DNA of 64,000 nt from Acinetobacter marinus. Its GTDB lineage: Bacteria; Pseudomonadota; Gammaproteobacteria; Pseudomonadales; Moraxellaceae. The stretch is taken from assembly GCF_900096915.1 (NCBI RefSeq), contig NZ_FMYK01000005.1, forward strand, positions 1-64,000. Reading direction: 5' to 3'. Positions 43,900 to 52,996 of the stretch are shown in pieces (position 1 is the stretch's first letter; the number at the start of each line of letters is the position of its first letter). The notes beneath the pieces were generated by a model. It was not told where the DNA came from. It worked only from the letters and a program-made list of their open reading frames with translations, and searched no databases. Made by a program: the position numbers and the translations under genes.

Positions 43900-44782
43900 T
43901 TATTCCTGAATTTGATACGAGACGGGTTTTTAAAAATTCAAGAAACACCCTCACTTTGGCAGGTAGCAACCGTGTCTCTGTCAGCGCATACACAGGTAAG
44001 GCATCACCAAACCACTCTGGTAGGATGGGAACTAAGCGAGTATTGTTCACATCATCTCGAACCACATCATACGGTGTAAAAATAACCCCTTTTCCAAGTA
44101 TTGCGAGTTGTTTAGTCATGCCCACATTATTGAGCACAAATCGAGATCCTATTGTGACGTCAACCACTTCTCCTTTGTTAGAAAGTTTCCAGTGCATATT
44201 ATTTGGAAAACTCAAACACTCATGGTTGACAAGAGCATTCGGGTGCTGAGGTATCCCATGTTGCTCCAAGTACTCTGGGGAAGCGAATAATTGTCCTTGA
44301 AATTGCATAAGTTTATGGGCAATGAGATGTGAGTCAGGCAGATTTCCCATACGAATGACCACATCAATATTTTGTGCAACCAAATCAACCAATCTAGGAG
44401 TAAGATCAATTTCGAAATTAATACCTGGGTAATGTTCTGCAAATTCTACTAATAATGGTGTTAAAAAAATGGTTCCAAAATCAACAGGTAAAGAGATTCG
44501 TAATATTCCACTTGGTTTAGATAGCATCTCACCTAATTGTTCATGTGCAAGTTTTGCTTCACTGACAATACGTTTACAGCGTTCAAAATAAATACTCCCA
44601 GCCTCCGTCAGCTCAACTTTTCGAGTCGTACGATGCAGTAACCGTAACCCTATCTCTTCTTCCAAATGACTAATTCTTCTAGAAAGTGTTGAGCTCGGCA
44701 TCTCTAAATTTTCTGCGGCTTTACGAAAACTCATGACTTTGCAGACTTCTACAAATAATGACATATCTTTCAAAAGTTCCAT
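43886..44782 (-). CDS. LysR-family transcriptional regulator
   Basis: A 298-residue LysR regulator (MSFRKAAENLEMPSSTLSRRISHLEEEIGLRLLHRTTRK). It is divergent from the isochorismatase gene 130 bases away and likely controls it. Its 3' end overlaps the convergent L7/L12-like gene. Confidence 0.88.
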   Translation of the reverse strand: MELLKDMSLFVEVCKVMSFRKAAENLEMPSSTLSRRISHLEEEIGLRLLHRTTRKVELTEAGSIYFERCKRIVSEAKLAHEQLGEMLSKPSGILRISLPVDFGTIFLTPLLVEFAEHYPGINFEIDLTPRLVDLVAQNIDVVIRMGNLPDSHLIAHKLMQFQGQLFASPEYLEQHGIPQHPNALVNHECLSFPNNMHWKLSNKGEVVDVTIGSRFVLNNVGMTKQLAILGKGVIFTPYDVVRDDVNNTRLVPILPEWFGDALPVYALTETRLLPAKVRVFLEFLKTRLVSNSGITSEI

Positions 44783-44912
44783 CTTAATTATCCCAGTTAT
44801 GCATCAATTAATTCCATTTTAATATATTTATCCACACAGTAAATCAATACATAATAGATTCATACACAGGAAGCCACACTTCCTACCCCACAAACCGATA
44901 GAGGACATCAAA

Positions 44913-45500
44913 ATGACTTTTAAACGATTTACAAGTGACGATACCGCACTACTCTTAATTGACCATCAAATTGGTACCATGAGCTGGGTTAATTCAATTC
45001 CACTTGAATACATGAAGCGCAACGCCATTATGCTCGCTAAAACTGCAAAAATATTGAATATTCCGACTGTTCTGACTTCAAGTATGGAAGAGTATGCCCA
45101 AGGTCCTTTAATGGATGAGCTAAAGGAAATTTTACCCGCAGAATTTGAAGCACGCATCCAGCGCTTAGGCATCGTCAATGCTATGGATGATGAGAATTTT
45201 GCAACAGCAGTAAAAGCAACTCAACGTAAACGTATTATCATTGCAGGTGTTACTAACGATGTATGTACTGTTTACCCAGCATTAACCTTACTTGATCAAG
45301 GCTATGAGGTTCAAGTTGTAGCCGATGCAGGCGGATCGCCAAGTAAAATGGCTGATGATATTGCATTACAACGCATGCTCAAAGCTGGGGTAACTCTCAC
45401 TAGCACCAATCAATTAATCGCCGAACTCACAGGGAGTTGGAGCACTCCTGAAGGCATGCGGATTGTACAAGAAGTCGTTATGCCCGCATTGCAAGGCTAA
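44913..45500 (+). CDS. Isochorismatase-family hydrolase (YcaC-like)
   Basis: A 195-residue cysteine hydrolase. The family triad is visible as Asp in LLLIDHQIG, a lysine in the middle region, and the nucleophile Cys in GVTNDVCTVYPAL. The opening TFKRFTSDDTALLLIDHQIGT and the closing SWSTPEGM resemble E. coli YcaC, whose physiological substrate is unknown. The divergent LysR gene suggests inducible expression. Confidence 0.85.
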   Translation: MTFKRFTSDDTALLLIDHQIGTMSWVNSIPLEYMKRNAIMLAKTAKILNIPTVLTSSMEEYAQGPLMDELKEILPAEFEARIQRLGIVNAMDDENFATAVKATQRKRIIIAGVTNDVCTVYPALTLLDQGYEVQVVADAGGSPSKMADDIALQRMLKAGVTLTSTNQLIAELTGSWSTPEGMRIVQEVVMPALQG

Positions 45501-45516
45501 ACTGAATGGTGTGTAC

Positions 45517-45545
45517 AAGCATGGTACTTTTACCATGCTTTATTT
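45517..45545. terminator. Bidirectional terminator between the isochorismatase gene and parE
   Basis: AAGCATGGTA and TACCATGCTT form a perfect 10-bp stem around CTTT, followed by TATTT. It lies between the two convergent stop codons. Confidence 0.75.
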
Positions 45546-45565
45546 GGCTTAAGACTTTAGGGTAA

Positions 45566-47446
45566 TCAAATCCCAATATCCGCCAAATTGCCTTTTTGCT
45601 CAAGCCATTGCTTACGATCTGGTGCACGCTTTTTGGCAAGTAACTTATCCAGTAAACTTGCAGTAAAGTGAATATCATCCAAATCCAGTTGCACCAAACG
45701 ACGTGTATCAGGATCCATCGTGGTTTCACGCAACTGAATCGCATTCATCTCACCCAATCCTTTGAATCGAGTGATTTGCGGATTTCTATTACCTTTGACA
45801 TTTTTCAGGATGCCATCTAGCTCATCATCATCCAGCGCATAGTGCACATCTTTACCAATATCAATCCGATATAGCGGTGGCATCGCCACATACAGATGCC
45901 CTTCTTCCACTAAACTTGGGAAATGACGCACGAATAACGCACAGAGCAAGGTGGCAATATGCAAGCCATCCGAGTCCGCATCAGCAAGAATACAGATTTT
46001 ACCGTATCGTAACTCGGATAGATCATCACTCCCCGGATCGACCCCGATGGCAATGGCAATATCATGCACTTCTTGCGAGGCAAGCACTTCATCCGAAGCC
46101 ACTTCCCAAGTATTCAGAATCTTGCCTCGAATCGGCATGATCGCTTGGAAGTTCTTATCCCGAGCTTGCTTGGCACTACCGCCCGCAGAGTCACCCTCGA
46201 CGATGAACAGCTCTGAATCTTCACGGGTTAAGCCCGCACAATCTGCCAATTTCCCTGGTAATGCAGGCCCTGAAGTAATTTTTTTACGTTCGACTTTTTT
46301 TGCGGCTTTGAGTCGTCGTCCTGCTTTGGCAATGGCAAGCTCGGCAAGCTGTGTAGCGATGTCTGGATATTGATTCAGCCACAACGCAAAAGCATCTTTG
46401 GCAATATTCAGCACAATGCCCGCAGCTTCACGGCTAGACAGACGTTCTTTGGTTTGCCCTGAGAATTGTGGCTCTTGGAATTTCAAAGACAGGATAAAGT
46501 TCACGCCGTCCCACACATCTTCAGGGGAAATTTTTAGATTTCTTGGCAGTAGACTACGCAATTCACAAAATTCACGCAGTGCATCGGTAATGCCTGAGCG
46601 CAAACCATTCACATGCGTCCCGCCTTGTGCGGTTGGAATCAAATTGACATAGCTTTCTTGGACAGCTTCACCACCTTCGACATTCCAGCAAATGGCAAAC
46701 TCACAACTAGATTTATCGACTTTGCCACTCGATACATAGGGGATTTCAGGGAGAATATCTCGGTCTTGCACTTCATCTCGAAGATAGTCGAGCAAGCCAT
46801 TTTCAAATTGCCATTCGATTTTTTCGTTGTTAATTTCATCGATGTATTCGATGTGTAAGCCTGCGGCGAGGACTGCTTTAGCTTTGAGATTATGTTTCAG
46901 TGCTTTTAAGGCGAATTTTGGACTATCAAAATATTTTGGATTCGGTAGGAAATGAACCGTTGTCCCTGTGGCACGCTTTGGTGCTTTGCCTTCAAACACT
47001 TGTAAGGGTTGAGTCGGCTCGCCATCAGCAAAGTCCATTTTGTACAGATTGCCATCACGTTGAACCGTGACGTTGACTTGGGTTGAGAGCGCATTGACAA
47101 CGGAGATACCAACACCGTGCAAACCACCTGAGAACTCATAGTTTTTATCGCTGAACTTACCGCCTGCGTGTAGTTTGGTCAGAATAATTTCAATCCCGCT
47201 TTGTCCGTATTCAGGATGAATATCAACAGGCATACCACGTCCATTATCCTCGACAGAGAGCGAACCATCTGCATGGACGATGACTTTGATCTTATTGGCG
47301 TGTCCTGCCAATGCTTCATCGACCGCATTATCAATCACTTCCTGCGCCAAATGGTTTGGTCGTGTGGTGTCGGTATACATGCCTGGGCGACGGCGTACAG
47401 GGTCAAGACCAGATAAAACTTCGAGCGATTGGGCGGTATATGACAC
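45566..47446 (-). CDS. parE: DNA topoisomerase IV subunit B
   Basis: ParE is the ATPase subunit of topoisomerase IV, which unlinks daughter chromosomes. The 626-residue product follows the E. coli sequence closely: GLDPVRRRPGMYTDTTRPNH, the ATP-site segments EVIDNAVDEAL and SGGLHGVGISVVNAL, QGGTHVNGLR, the TOPRIM residues in FIVEGDSAGGSAKQARD and LADADSDG, and the final QRFKGLGEMN-like block. The quinolone-determining region appears wild type. The GTG at 47446 (MSYTAQSLEVL) fits the family N-terminus; an upstream extension to 47491 does not. Confidence 0.93.
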   Translation of the reverse strand: MSYTAQSLEVLSGLDPVRRRPGMYTDTTRPNHLAQEVIDNAVDEALAGHANKIKVIVHADGSLSVEDNGRGMPVDIHPEYGQSGIEIILTKLHAGGKFSDKNYEFSGGLHGVGISVVNALSTQVNVTVQRDGNLYKMDFADGEPTQPLQVFEGKAPKRATGTTVHFLPNPKYFDSPKFALKALKHNLKAKAVLAAGLHIEYIDEINNEKIEWQFENGLLDYLRDEVQDRDILPEIPYVSSGKVDKSSCEFAICWNVEGGEAVQESYVNLIPTAQGGTHVNGLRSGITDALREFCELRSLLPRNLKISPEDVWDGVNFILSLKFQEPQFSGQTKERLSSREAAGIVLNIAKDAFALWLNQYPDIATQLAELAIAKAGRRLKAAKKVERKKITSGPALPGKLADCAGLTREDSELFIVEGDSAGGSAKQARDKNFQAIMPIRGKILNTWEVASDEVLASQEVHDIAIAIGVDPGSDDLSELRYGKICILADADSDGLHIATLLCALFVRHFPSLVEEGHLYVAMPPLYRIDIGKDVHYALDDDELDGILKNVKGNRNPQITRFKGLGEMNAIQLRETTMDPDTRRLVQLDLDDIHFTASLLDKLLAKKRAPDRKQWLEQKGNLADIGI

Positions 47447-47894
47447 GTTCGGGTGATTCCTTTGCAAGACAAAATGGCTTTTGTGAAGCACTGTGCGTAT
47501 TTTTACAGGAATTTATCCGCATTTAAAAGGCTTTCTCGCCGATCCTAAGGCTTAGACGACAAATGATGACCGATCTTGAACTTTTATCGTGCTAAAAACG
47601 TCAATGAAAGGCAAGGCAGGATGATTGAGATCACGGTGTAATGATTGCACACACTTTGGTCGAACTTGCTGAATATTAAAAAAATGCTATATTAATTTAT
47701 GCAAAAAGTAGCAGATATACGGTCATTGAGATGATGCGTGACACGATCAATACGAGTATATTGAATTGTCTAACAAAATCACCGACTCAATCACCGCTAT
47801 TGCGCTATGTTTTATTGGAAGATTCAAAAAATAAGATTTGTGAGTAGATACAGGACGTGTCGGAGACTCATAAACCTCGCTTTGGGGACACACT
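47447..47894. other. Intergenic region between divergent parE and the lipase-like gene
   Basis: About 450 bases without a gene. It must hold both promoters; it is AT-rich around 47680-47720 and has the sequence GGGGACACACT just before the lipase-like ATG. No tRNA, terminator or repeat was recognised. Confidence 0.5.
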
Positions 47895-49250
47895 ATGGCA
47901 AGTTTAACACCGTTACAAGAGACCTATTGTCGATGGGACTCTACACCGCCACATCAAGCCGACGTGCTTGAGGGTTTGGCACAGCTGGTGACGGTGAATT
48001 TACTCGGCATTCACGATACCATGCAGCTCATTCACCGTGAAGTGTTGCTGAAAACCTTAGGCTTTAGCCAAGATCAATCCAATCATATTTTAGAAAAGCC
48101 CTTAGTCCAGCAGATGTTTCGCCAAGGCTATAGCTTTGCGCAAAACTACGGTACGCATATTCTTGCGCCTGCATTGCGTCAGATTAATTTTCGTTTTCCC
48201 AAGTTACAGAAAAAAAGTATGTCACCTGCCATGCACTATTTGGTGGGGGCGATTAATGGTGTGATGGGCAATTATCTGCGCACGCATCACAATCCGATTG
48301 CCTTGCCGATGGTGTTTTATGATCATTATGGGCAGTTACAACAAGGCGAATTACAAGGTCGCGTGGTGATTCTGGTGCACGGCTTATGTATGAATCATCT
48401 GACATGGGCAAAAGGCAGTCACGCAGGCATCGGTGAGCACCTGCTTGCACAGCGTGACAATAATACGATGTTGTATCTCAACTACAATACGGGACGGCGC
48501 ATTTCTGCCAATGGCAAAACCCTTGCCCGCCAATTAGAAAGCCTGCTACAGCGCAATCCTAATATCACCAGTATCGACCTGATTGGGCATAGTATGGGTG
48601 GACTAGTGTCACGCAGTGCATTGTTTTACGGCAAGCAAAATGTACACCACTGGATGAATAAAGTCGGCAATCTGGTCTGTATCGGTTCACCGCATCATGG
48701 TGCAGTGCTTGAGCGACTTGGCTTCATGTTGCAAGATCGTTTGGGGCGTTTCCCGATTCTCAACCGTGTCGGACGTCTGACTCAGATTCGTAGTGATGGT
48801 ATTTTGGATCTACGTTATGGCAGTGTCCGTGACGATGACTGGGAACACCTCGAAGTGCGCACAGGCACCCATGCCGATGTGCGTAAATCTGCACCGCTAC
48901 CAAGTCGAATTCATAGCTTCTTGGTGGCGGGCAGTATCGAAACACGCCCGAAACAATCTAAAGCGCTGGAAGTGGTCGGCGACTATTTGGTCAGTGTCAG
49001 CAGTGCGCTCGGCGAACACCCCAACCCAAAATATAAGCTCAATGTGCCCGAACCACACAAAGCGGTGTTCTATGGCTTAAACCACATGGAAATCCAATAC
49101 CATTCGCAAGTCGCTGAGCAAATCACCCGCTGGTTTTACCCTGAGAATTTGGCTGAACCGACAAAGCGCATCGAAAATCTCACACAGGCAGATCATGCAC
49201 ATGTGCAGAGTGAAGAAATGTATGCCATGAATGGGATCGCCGAAACCTAA
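47895..49250 (+). CDS. Alpha/beta hydrolase (lipase/esterase-like)
   Basis: A 451-residue cytoplasmic protein. The hydrolase core has VVILVHGLCMNHLTW (oxyanion region) and LIGHSMGGLVSRS with nucleophile Ser233, followed by GSPHHGA, as in PGAP1-like and triacylglycerol lipase relatives. The N-terminal 130 residues form an extra helical region and the C-terminus an acidic tail. No signal peptide is present. Substrate unknown. GGGGA precedes the ATG. Confidence 0.8.
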   Translation: MASLTPLQETYCRWDSTPPHQADVLEGLAQLVTVNLLGIHDTMQLIHREVLLKTLGFSQDQSNHILEKPLVQQMFRQGYSFAQNYGTHILAPALRQINFRFPKLQKKSMSPAMHYLVGAINGVMGNYLRTHHNPIALPMVFYDHYGQLQQGELQGRVVILVHGLCMNHLTWAKGSHAGIGEHLLAQRDNNTMLYLNYNTGRRISANGKTLARQLESLLQRNPNITSIDLIGHSMGGLVSRSALFYGKQNVHHWMNKVGNLVCIGSPHHGAVLERLGFMLQDRLGRFPILNRVGRLTQIRSDGILDLRYGSVRDDDWEHLEVRTGTHADVRKSAPLPSRIHSFLVAGSIETRPKQSKALEVVGDYLVSVSSALGEHPNPKYKLNVPEPHKAVFYGLNHMEIQYHSQVAEQITRWFYPENLAEPTKRIENLTQADHAHVQSEEMYAMNGIAET

Positions 49251-49534
49251 AGGCTACTCACAAATCATCGAATGATGCAAAACGCATAGCAACATTCACA
49301 GACGCTTGCGACAAATTACGCAAGCGCACTGTAAATCGGGTCTATTGTTACGTTATTTACATCTTGTATTTTTAATAACTGTTCAATCCTGTTAGTTTAA
49401 TTTTCGTACCAAGCAAAAGTATCTTGGACAATCATAAATGTTTCAATCTTTGAATGTATTGGATCGCCAATAAATTCATGGCTTGTAAACTTATGGCTTG
49501 TAAAAAAGAGTTATAAACAACAAGGAGTTGTATC

Positions 49535-49753
49535 ATGTCAGTTGCTAAGAATGTCGAAATCAGCAGTAGCTCAACAAAAAGTTTTGAGGATGCCATCCAA
49601 CAAGGGATCGCCCGTGTCAATAAGACCGTCAACAACGTCGAAGGCGCATGGATCAAAGAACAAAAAGTCCGCATCAAAGACGGCAATATCACTAGCTATA
49701 ATGTGATGATGATCGTCAGTTTCGTCATTGATGGTGACGATGATTTGAAATAA
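49535..49753 (+). CDS. Dodecin
   Basis: A 72-residue protein of the dodecin family: VAKNVEISSSSTKSFEDAIQQGIARVNKTVNNVEGAWIKEQ and YNVMMIVSFVID are family features. Dodecins form hollow twelve-subunit spheres that bind flavin or coenzyme A and buffer free flavin. AAGGAG lies eight bases before the ATG. A terminator follows. Confidence 0.92.
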   Translation: MSVAKNVEISSSSTKSFEDAIQQGIARVNKTVNNVEGAWIKEQKVRIKDGNITSYNVMMIVSFVIDGDDDLK

Positions 49754-49811
49754 GTATCGATGTGAATCAATCCCCGTGATTGTATTCCGTGTGATTTTAT
49801 TTAGTCAATTA

Positions 49812-49836
49812 GCCGAGCATCTGCTCGGTTTTTTGC
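49812..49836 (+). terminator. Terminator of the dodecin gene
   Basis: CCGAGC and GCTCGG form a 6-bp stem (extendable by one A-T pair) around a short loop, followed by six T residues. Confidence 0.85.
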
Positions 49837-49891
49837 AAGAATGAATCAGCACCAATGAAATAACAAGAATGAAACAGCAAGCATGAAATAA
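49836..49891. repeat. 28-bp direct tandem duplication
   Basis: Two adjacent 28-bp units at 49836-49863 and 49864-49891 share about 24 of 28 bases. Each begins CAAGAATGAA and ends ATGAAATAA. They lie between the dodecin terminator and mutY. Confidence 0.75.
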
Positions 49892-49950
49892 AAGAAATGA
49901 GGCAGAAACCGATTTTTCATATTGCATTCTTAGATTAGCATTTTAAATGC

Positions 49951-51144
49951 ATGCTAAAATTTCCAACTAAAATATCTGTACTATCTATTCAACGTGTTAT
50001 GTCCAAATCCGCTCGCCACGCTATGCCCCACTCCCCAAACCAAGACTTAGAACAATGGGTGGCGCAAGTGACTGCATCACCTCTGCATTATCAACAGATT
50101 TTTAGCCAAAACTTACTGACATGGTTTGCAAAGCATGGTCGCCATGATTTGCCGTGGCAAGTCCAAGACGATCCCTACAAAGTCTGGGTATCCGAAATCA
50201 TGTTGCAACAAACCCAAGTCAAAACTGTACTGCGTTATTTTGACCGTTTTATTCAGCGTTTTCCGACGGTACACGATTTGGCAAAAGCAGAATGGGACGA
50301 GGTTGCACCGTATTGGGCTGGCTTGGGCTATTACGCACGTGCTCGCAATCTACATAAAGCCGTTCGGCAAGTCGATGCACAAGGCAGTTTGCCAACTGAT
50401 TTAGACGGTTGGATGGCGCTTGCTGGTATCGGGCGTTCCACTGCTGGTGCACTGATGTCGCTCGGTTTGGGACAATTTGGTGTGATTTTGGATGGTAATG
50501 TCAAACGTGTGCTTTCCCGTTTTTTTGCCATTGCCGAAGATCTAAGTAGCTCGAAAAATGAGAAATTACTTTGGCAACTCGCCACCGCACTTGTCCCAGA
50601 AAAACAACATGCAGACTACACTCAAGCCATTATGGATCTCGGGGCAACGCTATGTACACCGAAAAAACCGCTGTGTATGTATTGCCCGATGCATGGTGAT
50701 TGCCAAGCATTTTCGCAAGATCGAGTGCTGGATTTTCCGCAGAAAAAAATCAAAAAAGCCGTGCCAATTAAACATGCAGATGTGCTCATCATCGAATTTG
50801 AACAGCAATGGTTATGGTACAAGCGTCCAGATCAAGGGATCTGGGGAGGATTGCATTGTTTGCCCATGATTGAGCACAGCCATCCGCAAGATGATCAATT
50901 ACAAGCATTGATTGAAAAACATCAATTACAAGCAACCGATACGATTCAGATTAAACATCAATTTACCCATTTTACGTGGCTGTTAAACTGTCATCGCTTT
51001 ATTGTCACGGCAGATCAAGCTGATCAACTTAAAAACCATTTTCCCGCAGATGATTCTGTGCAGTTTGTTTCTTGCAATGATCTGAAACAGCTTGCGATAT
51101 CAACCGCCATGCAAAAAGTGGTAGATCACTTTCACACAAAATAA
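49951..51144 (+). CDS. mutY: Adenine DNA glycosylase
   Basis: MutY removes adenine mispaired with 8-oxoguanine. Visible are the catalytic Glu in WVSEIMLQQTQV, the helix-hairpin-helix region ALAGIGRSTAGALMSL, the catalytic Asp in GVILDGNVKR, a [4Fe-4S] cluster motif C-X6-C-X2-C-X5-C (CTPKKPLCMYCPMHGDC), and a C-terminal Nudix-like domain that recognises 8-oxoguanine. No start has a good ribosome binding site; ATGs at 49999 and 50023 are alternatives and would be closer to the usual N-terminus. Together with mutM it forms the GO repair system. Confidence 0.93.
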   Translation: MLKFPTKISVLSIQRVMSKSARHAMPHSPNQDLEQWVAQVTASPLHYQQIFSQNLLTWFAKHGRHDLPWQVQDDPYKVWVSEIMLQQTQVKTVLRYFDRFIQRFPTVHDLAKAEWDEVAPYWAGLGYYARARNLHKAVRQVDAQGSLPTDLDGWMALAGIGRSTAGALMSLGLGQFGVILDGNVKRVLSRFFAIAEDLSSSKNEKLLWQLATALVPEKQHADYTQAIMDLGATLCTPKKPLCMYCPMHGDCQAFSQDRVLDFPQKKIKKAVPIKHADVLIIEFEQQWLWYKRPDQGIWGGLHCLPMIEHSHPQDDQLQALIEKHQLQATDTIQIKHQFTHFTWLLNCHRFIVTADQADQLKNHFPADDSVQFVSCNDLKQLAISTAMQKVVDHFHTK

Positions 51145-51216
51145 GCATGAAAAATGCCGATAAATCCGCAGAGTTATCGGCACAACGCAAGGAATGAATC
51201 GTATTTTTAACGTCGA

Positions 51217-52890
51217 TTATTTACCAAACACTGTCTGTGTTCCCAAAGTGGTTGCCAATGGCGCATTCGTTAAAATGTCCCCTCGACTACCAAGAATAAA
51301 CCACCCAAGTGCGGATTGTTGTTGTACACGACTCACCACTTCATAGAGACTCTCTCCACTTCCAATCATACGAAACGTATAGACTTTATACTCGATCGGC
51401 GTGGTATTGAGACTGTCCCGTTCAAATAAGTAGCCCGTATTACCAAAACTAAAATCGATGGCATTATCTGCATCGACCAGACGATAGCCTGCGGTTGCTT
51501 GCTCGGCAAAAATTTGTTTCATGGCTTTGACTTTATTACGATTTCGCTCTGCATTACTATCACCATCTTCTGCAGGTGCTTCCACGAAGCGATAGCTATA
51601 GGTGCCGTTGTGTAGGCTACTATTCACGCAGGTTGGCACATAAAAACTGTCATTATCCGTACCATTAAAGGTGAAGGCATCTTTCGCATAAAACACTCGA
51701 CAGCCTTGCGCACCGAGCTGATTGAACGTCGCGAGAACGGTATCGACATTTTTGCTGGTGAGGAAGCGGTTGTCATAGGTGAAGGATGCACCACTTTGAT
51801 CATTCTTCATGAATAAATAGGCGCGGGTATTGCTACCATTTTCGCCCAAGTAGAATTTATATTGATAACCCAATGCACCTTGTTTTTTCAGCTCATCAAC
51901 CCAGTACAAATAGCGATTGGCAACAATGTTGGTGACGACATTGCTCATGATATAGGTATAGGTGTCTGTCGAACCCGATTGTTTAACAAAGAGATTCTGA
52001 TCAGGGTCACCATCTAGTCCATAATCGATGTCGACCAAGGCATAGCCTTGCTGACCACGGGCATTAAACTGAGTGACATTTGCATTATAACCAGATGGGC
52101 GATTTTCAAAAGCATAGGTTGCCGTAGCGATTTTCGAGGTCGGTGGCATCATCACATTGGTGACTTTATCGGTACGGGTATAGCAAATATTTGTTTTCGT
52201 TGGATCAACTTGATCCAAATAGGTCTTAATTTCTGCAGCCACATTACTCGGTACCATACAGTACTGATCGGCATTTTTAAATCCTAATACCGCATTGTAC
52301 TCCTGTCCTGGCTCGCCACCCTCCATCAACTGCATCTTGGTTTCATAATAGGTATATGCTCCTGCGGTCTTGGCGTCACTAATCGACGTCGTTACCGCAT
52401 AGGCATTCGAGTGTGCGTAATCTGAAATCACTGCACCCGTGCAGTCATCTTCATTTGTATAAGATTCTCCTTCTAAGGTCATATCAAAACTGGTATCTGA
52501 TGTTTTTGCATTATGCAGATATTGGACGCCACCAAGACATGCAATCTCTCCCACCTTCCACGTTCCCGCAAACTCATCCGCAACAGCTGTAGGTGTAGGT
52601 GTAGGTGTAGGTGTTGGTGTAGGTGTAGGTGTAGGTGTTGGTGTTGGCGTTGGAGTCGGTGTTGGCGTTGGTGTTGGAGTCGGTGTTGGCGTTGGCGTTG
52701 GTGTTGGAGTCGGCGTTGGTGTTGGAGTCGGTGTTGGCGTTGGTGTTGGTGTTGGAGTCGGTGTTGGCGTTGGTGTTGGTGTTGGTGTTGGTGTAGAGCC
52801 GCCAGATGATGAGTCATCAGAATCCCACCAGCAACCCGATAAGGCTAAAAATACAGTGACTAAGGCGCCACTTGTCATGATTTTATTCAT
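51217..52890 (-). CDS. Lipoprotein with a long Thr-Pro repeat and DUF4177-like repeats
   Basis: A 557-residue protein with a lipoprotein signal (lipobox LSGC, Cys20), an acidic WWDSDDSSSGGS segment and then about 34 Thr-Pro dipeptides encoded by a 6-bp repeat. The C-terminal 300 residues contain five copies, spaced about 65 residues, of a strand-helix-strand element: FNARGQQGYALVDID, LKKQGALGYQYKF, FNQLGAQGCRVFYA, FAEQATAGYRLVDAD and VQQQSALGWFILG. These resemble the LNELGAEGWELV core of DUF4177. The Thr-Pro stretch would act as a rigid spacer holding the repeats away from the membrane. The function is unknown. Confidence 0.8.
   Translation of the reverse strand: MNKIMTSGALVTVFLALSGCWWDSDDSSSGGSTPTPTPTPTPTPTPTPTPTPTPTPTPTPTPTPTPTPTPTPTPTPTPTPTPTPTPTPTPTPTPTPTPTPTAVADEFAGTWKVGEIACLGGVQYLHNAKTSDTSFDMTLEGESYTNEDDCTGAVISDYAHSNAYAVTTSISDAKTAGAYTYYETKMQLMEGGEPGQEYNAVLGFKNADQYCMVPSNVAAEIKTYLDQVDPTKTNICYTRTDKVTNVMMPPTSKIATATYAFENRPSGYNANVTQFNARGQQGYALVDIDYGLDGDPDQNLFVKQSGSTDTYTYIMSNVVTNIVANRYLYWVDELKKQGALGYQYKFYLGENGSNTRAYLFMKNDQSGASFTYDNRFLTSKNVDTVLATFNQLGAQGCRVFYAKDAFTFNGTDNDSFYVPTCVNSSLHNGTYSYRFVEAPAEDGDSNAERNRNKVKAMKQIFAEQATAGYRLVDADNAIDFSFGNTGYLFERDSLNTTPIEYKVYTFRMIGSGESLYEVVSRVQQQSALGWFILGSRGDILTNAPLATTLGTQTVFGK
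52588..52794. repeat. Hexanucleotide coding repeat encoding Thr-Pro
   Basis: A 207-base tract of tandem 6-bp units read on the minus strand as ACN CCN, giving about 34 Thr-Pro pairs. The units vary at third codon positions (GGTGTA, GGTGTT, GGCGTT, GGAGTC on the plus strand) with some higher-order periodicity. Changes in copy number would keep the reading frame. Confidence 0.92.
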
Positions 52891-52996
52891 TGGTTCATTC
52901 CTTTTGTCTACTTATCTGCGCAAAATTCGCATATTTATAGTAAATCAATTATAATCGATGTGTAAAGGCTTACTTATCAATCAGGGAGAATAAACG

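Noticed and set aside
47447..47491. A longer N-terminus for ParE
   Set aside because: The 15 extra residues do not fit the family, whose N-terminus begins just before TAQSLEVLSGLDPVRRRPG.
52513..52809. A Cys/Arg-rich open frame on the plus strand
   Set aside because: It is the antisense reading of the Thr-Pro repeat of the lipoprotein on the minus strand, and the composition is an artefact of the 6-bp repeat.
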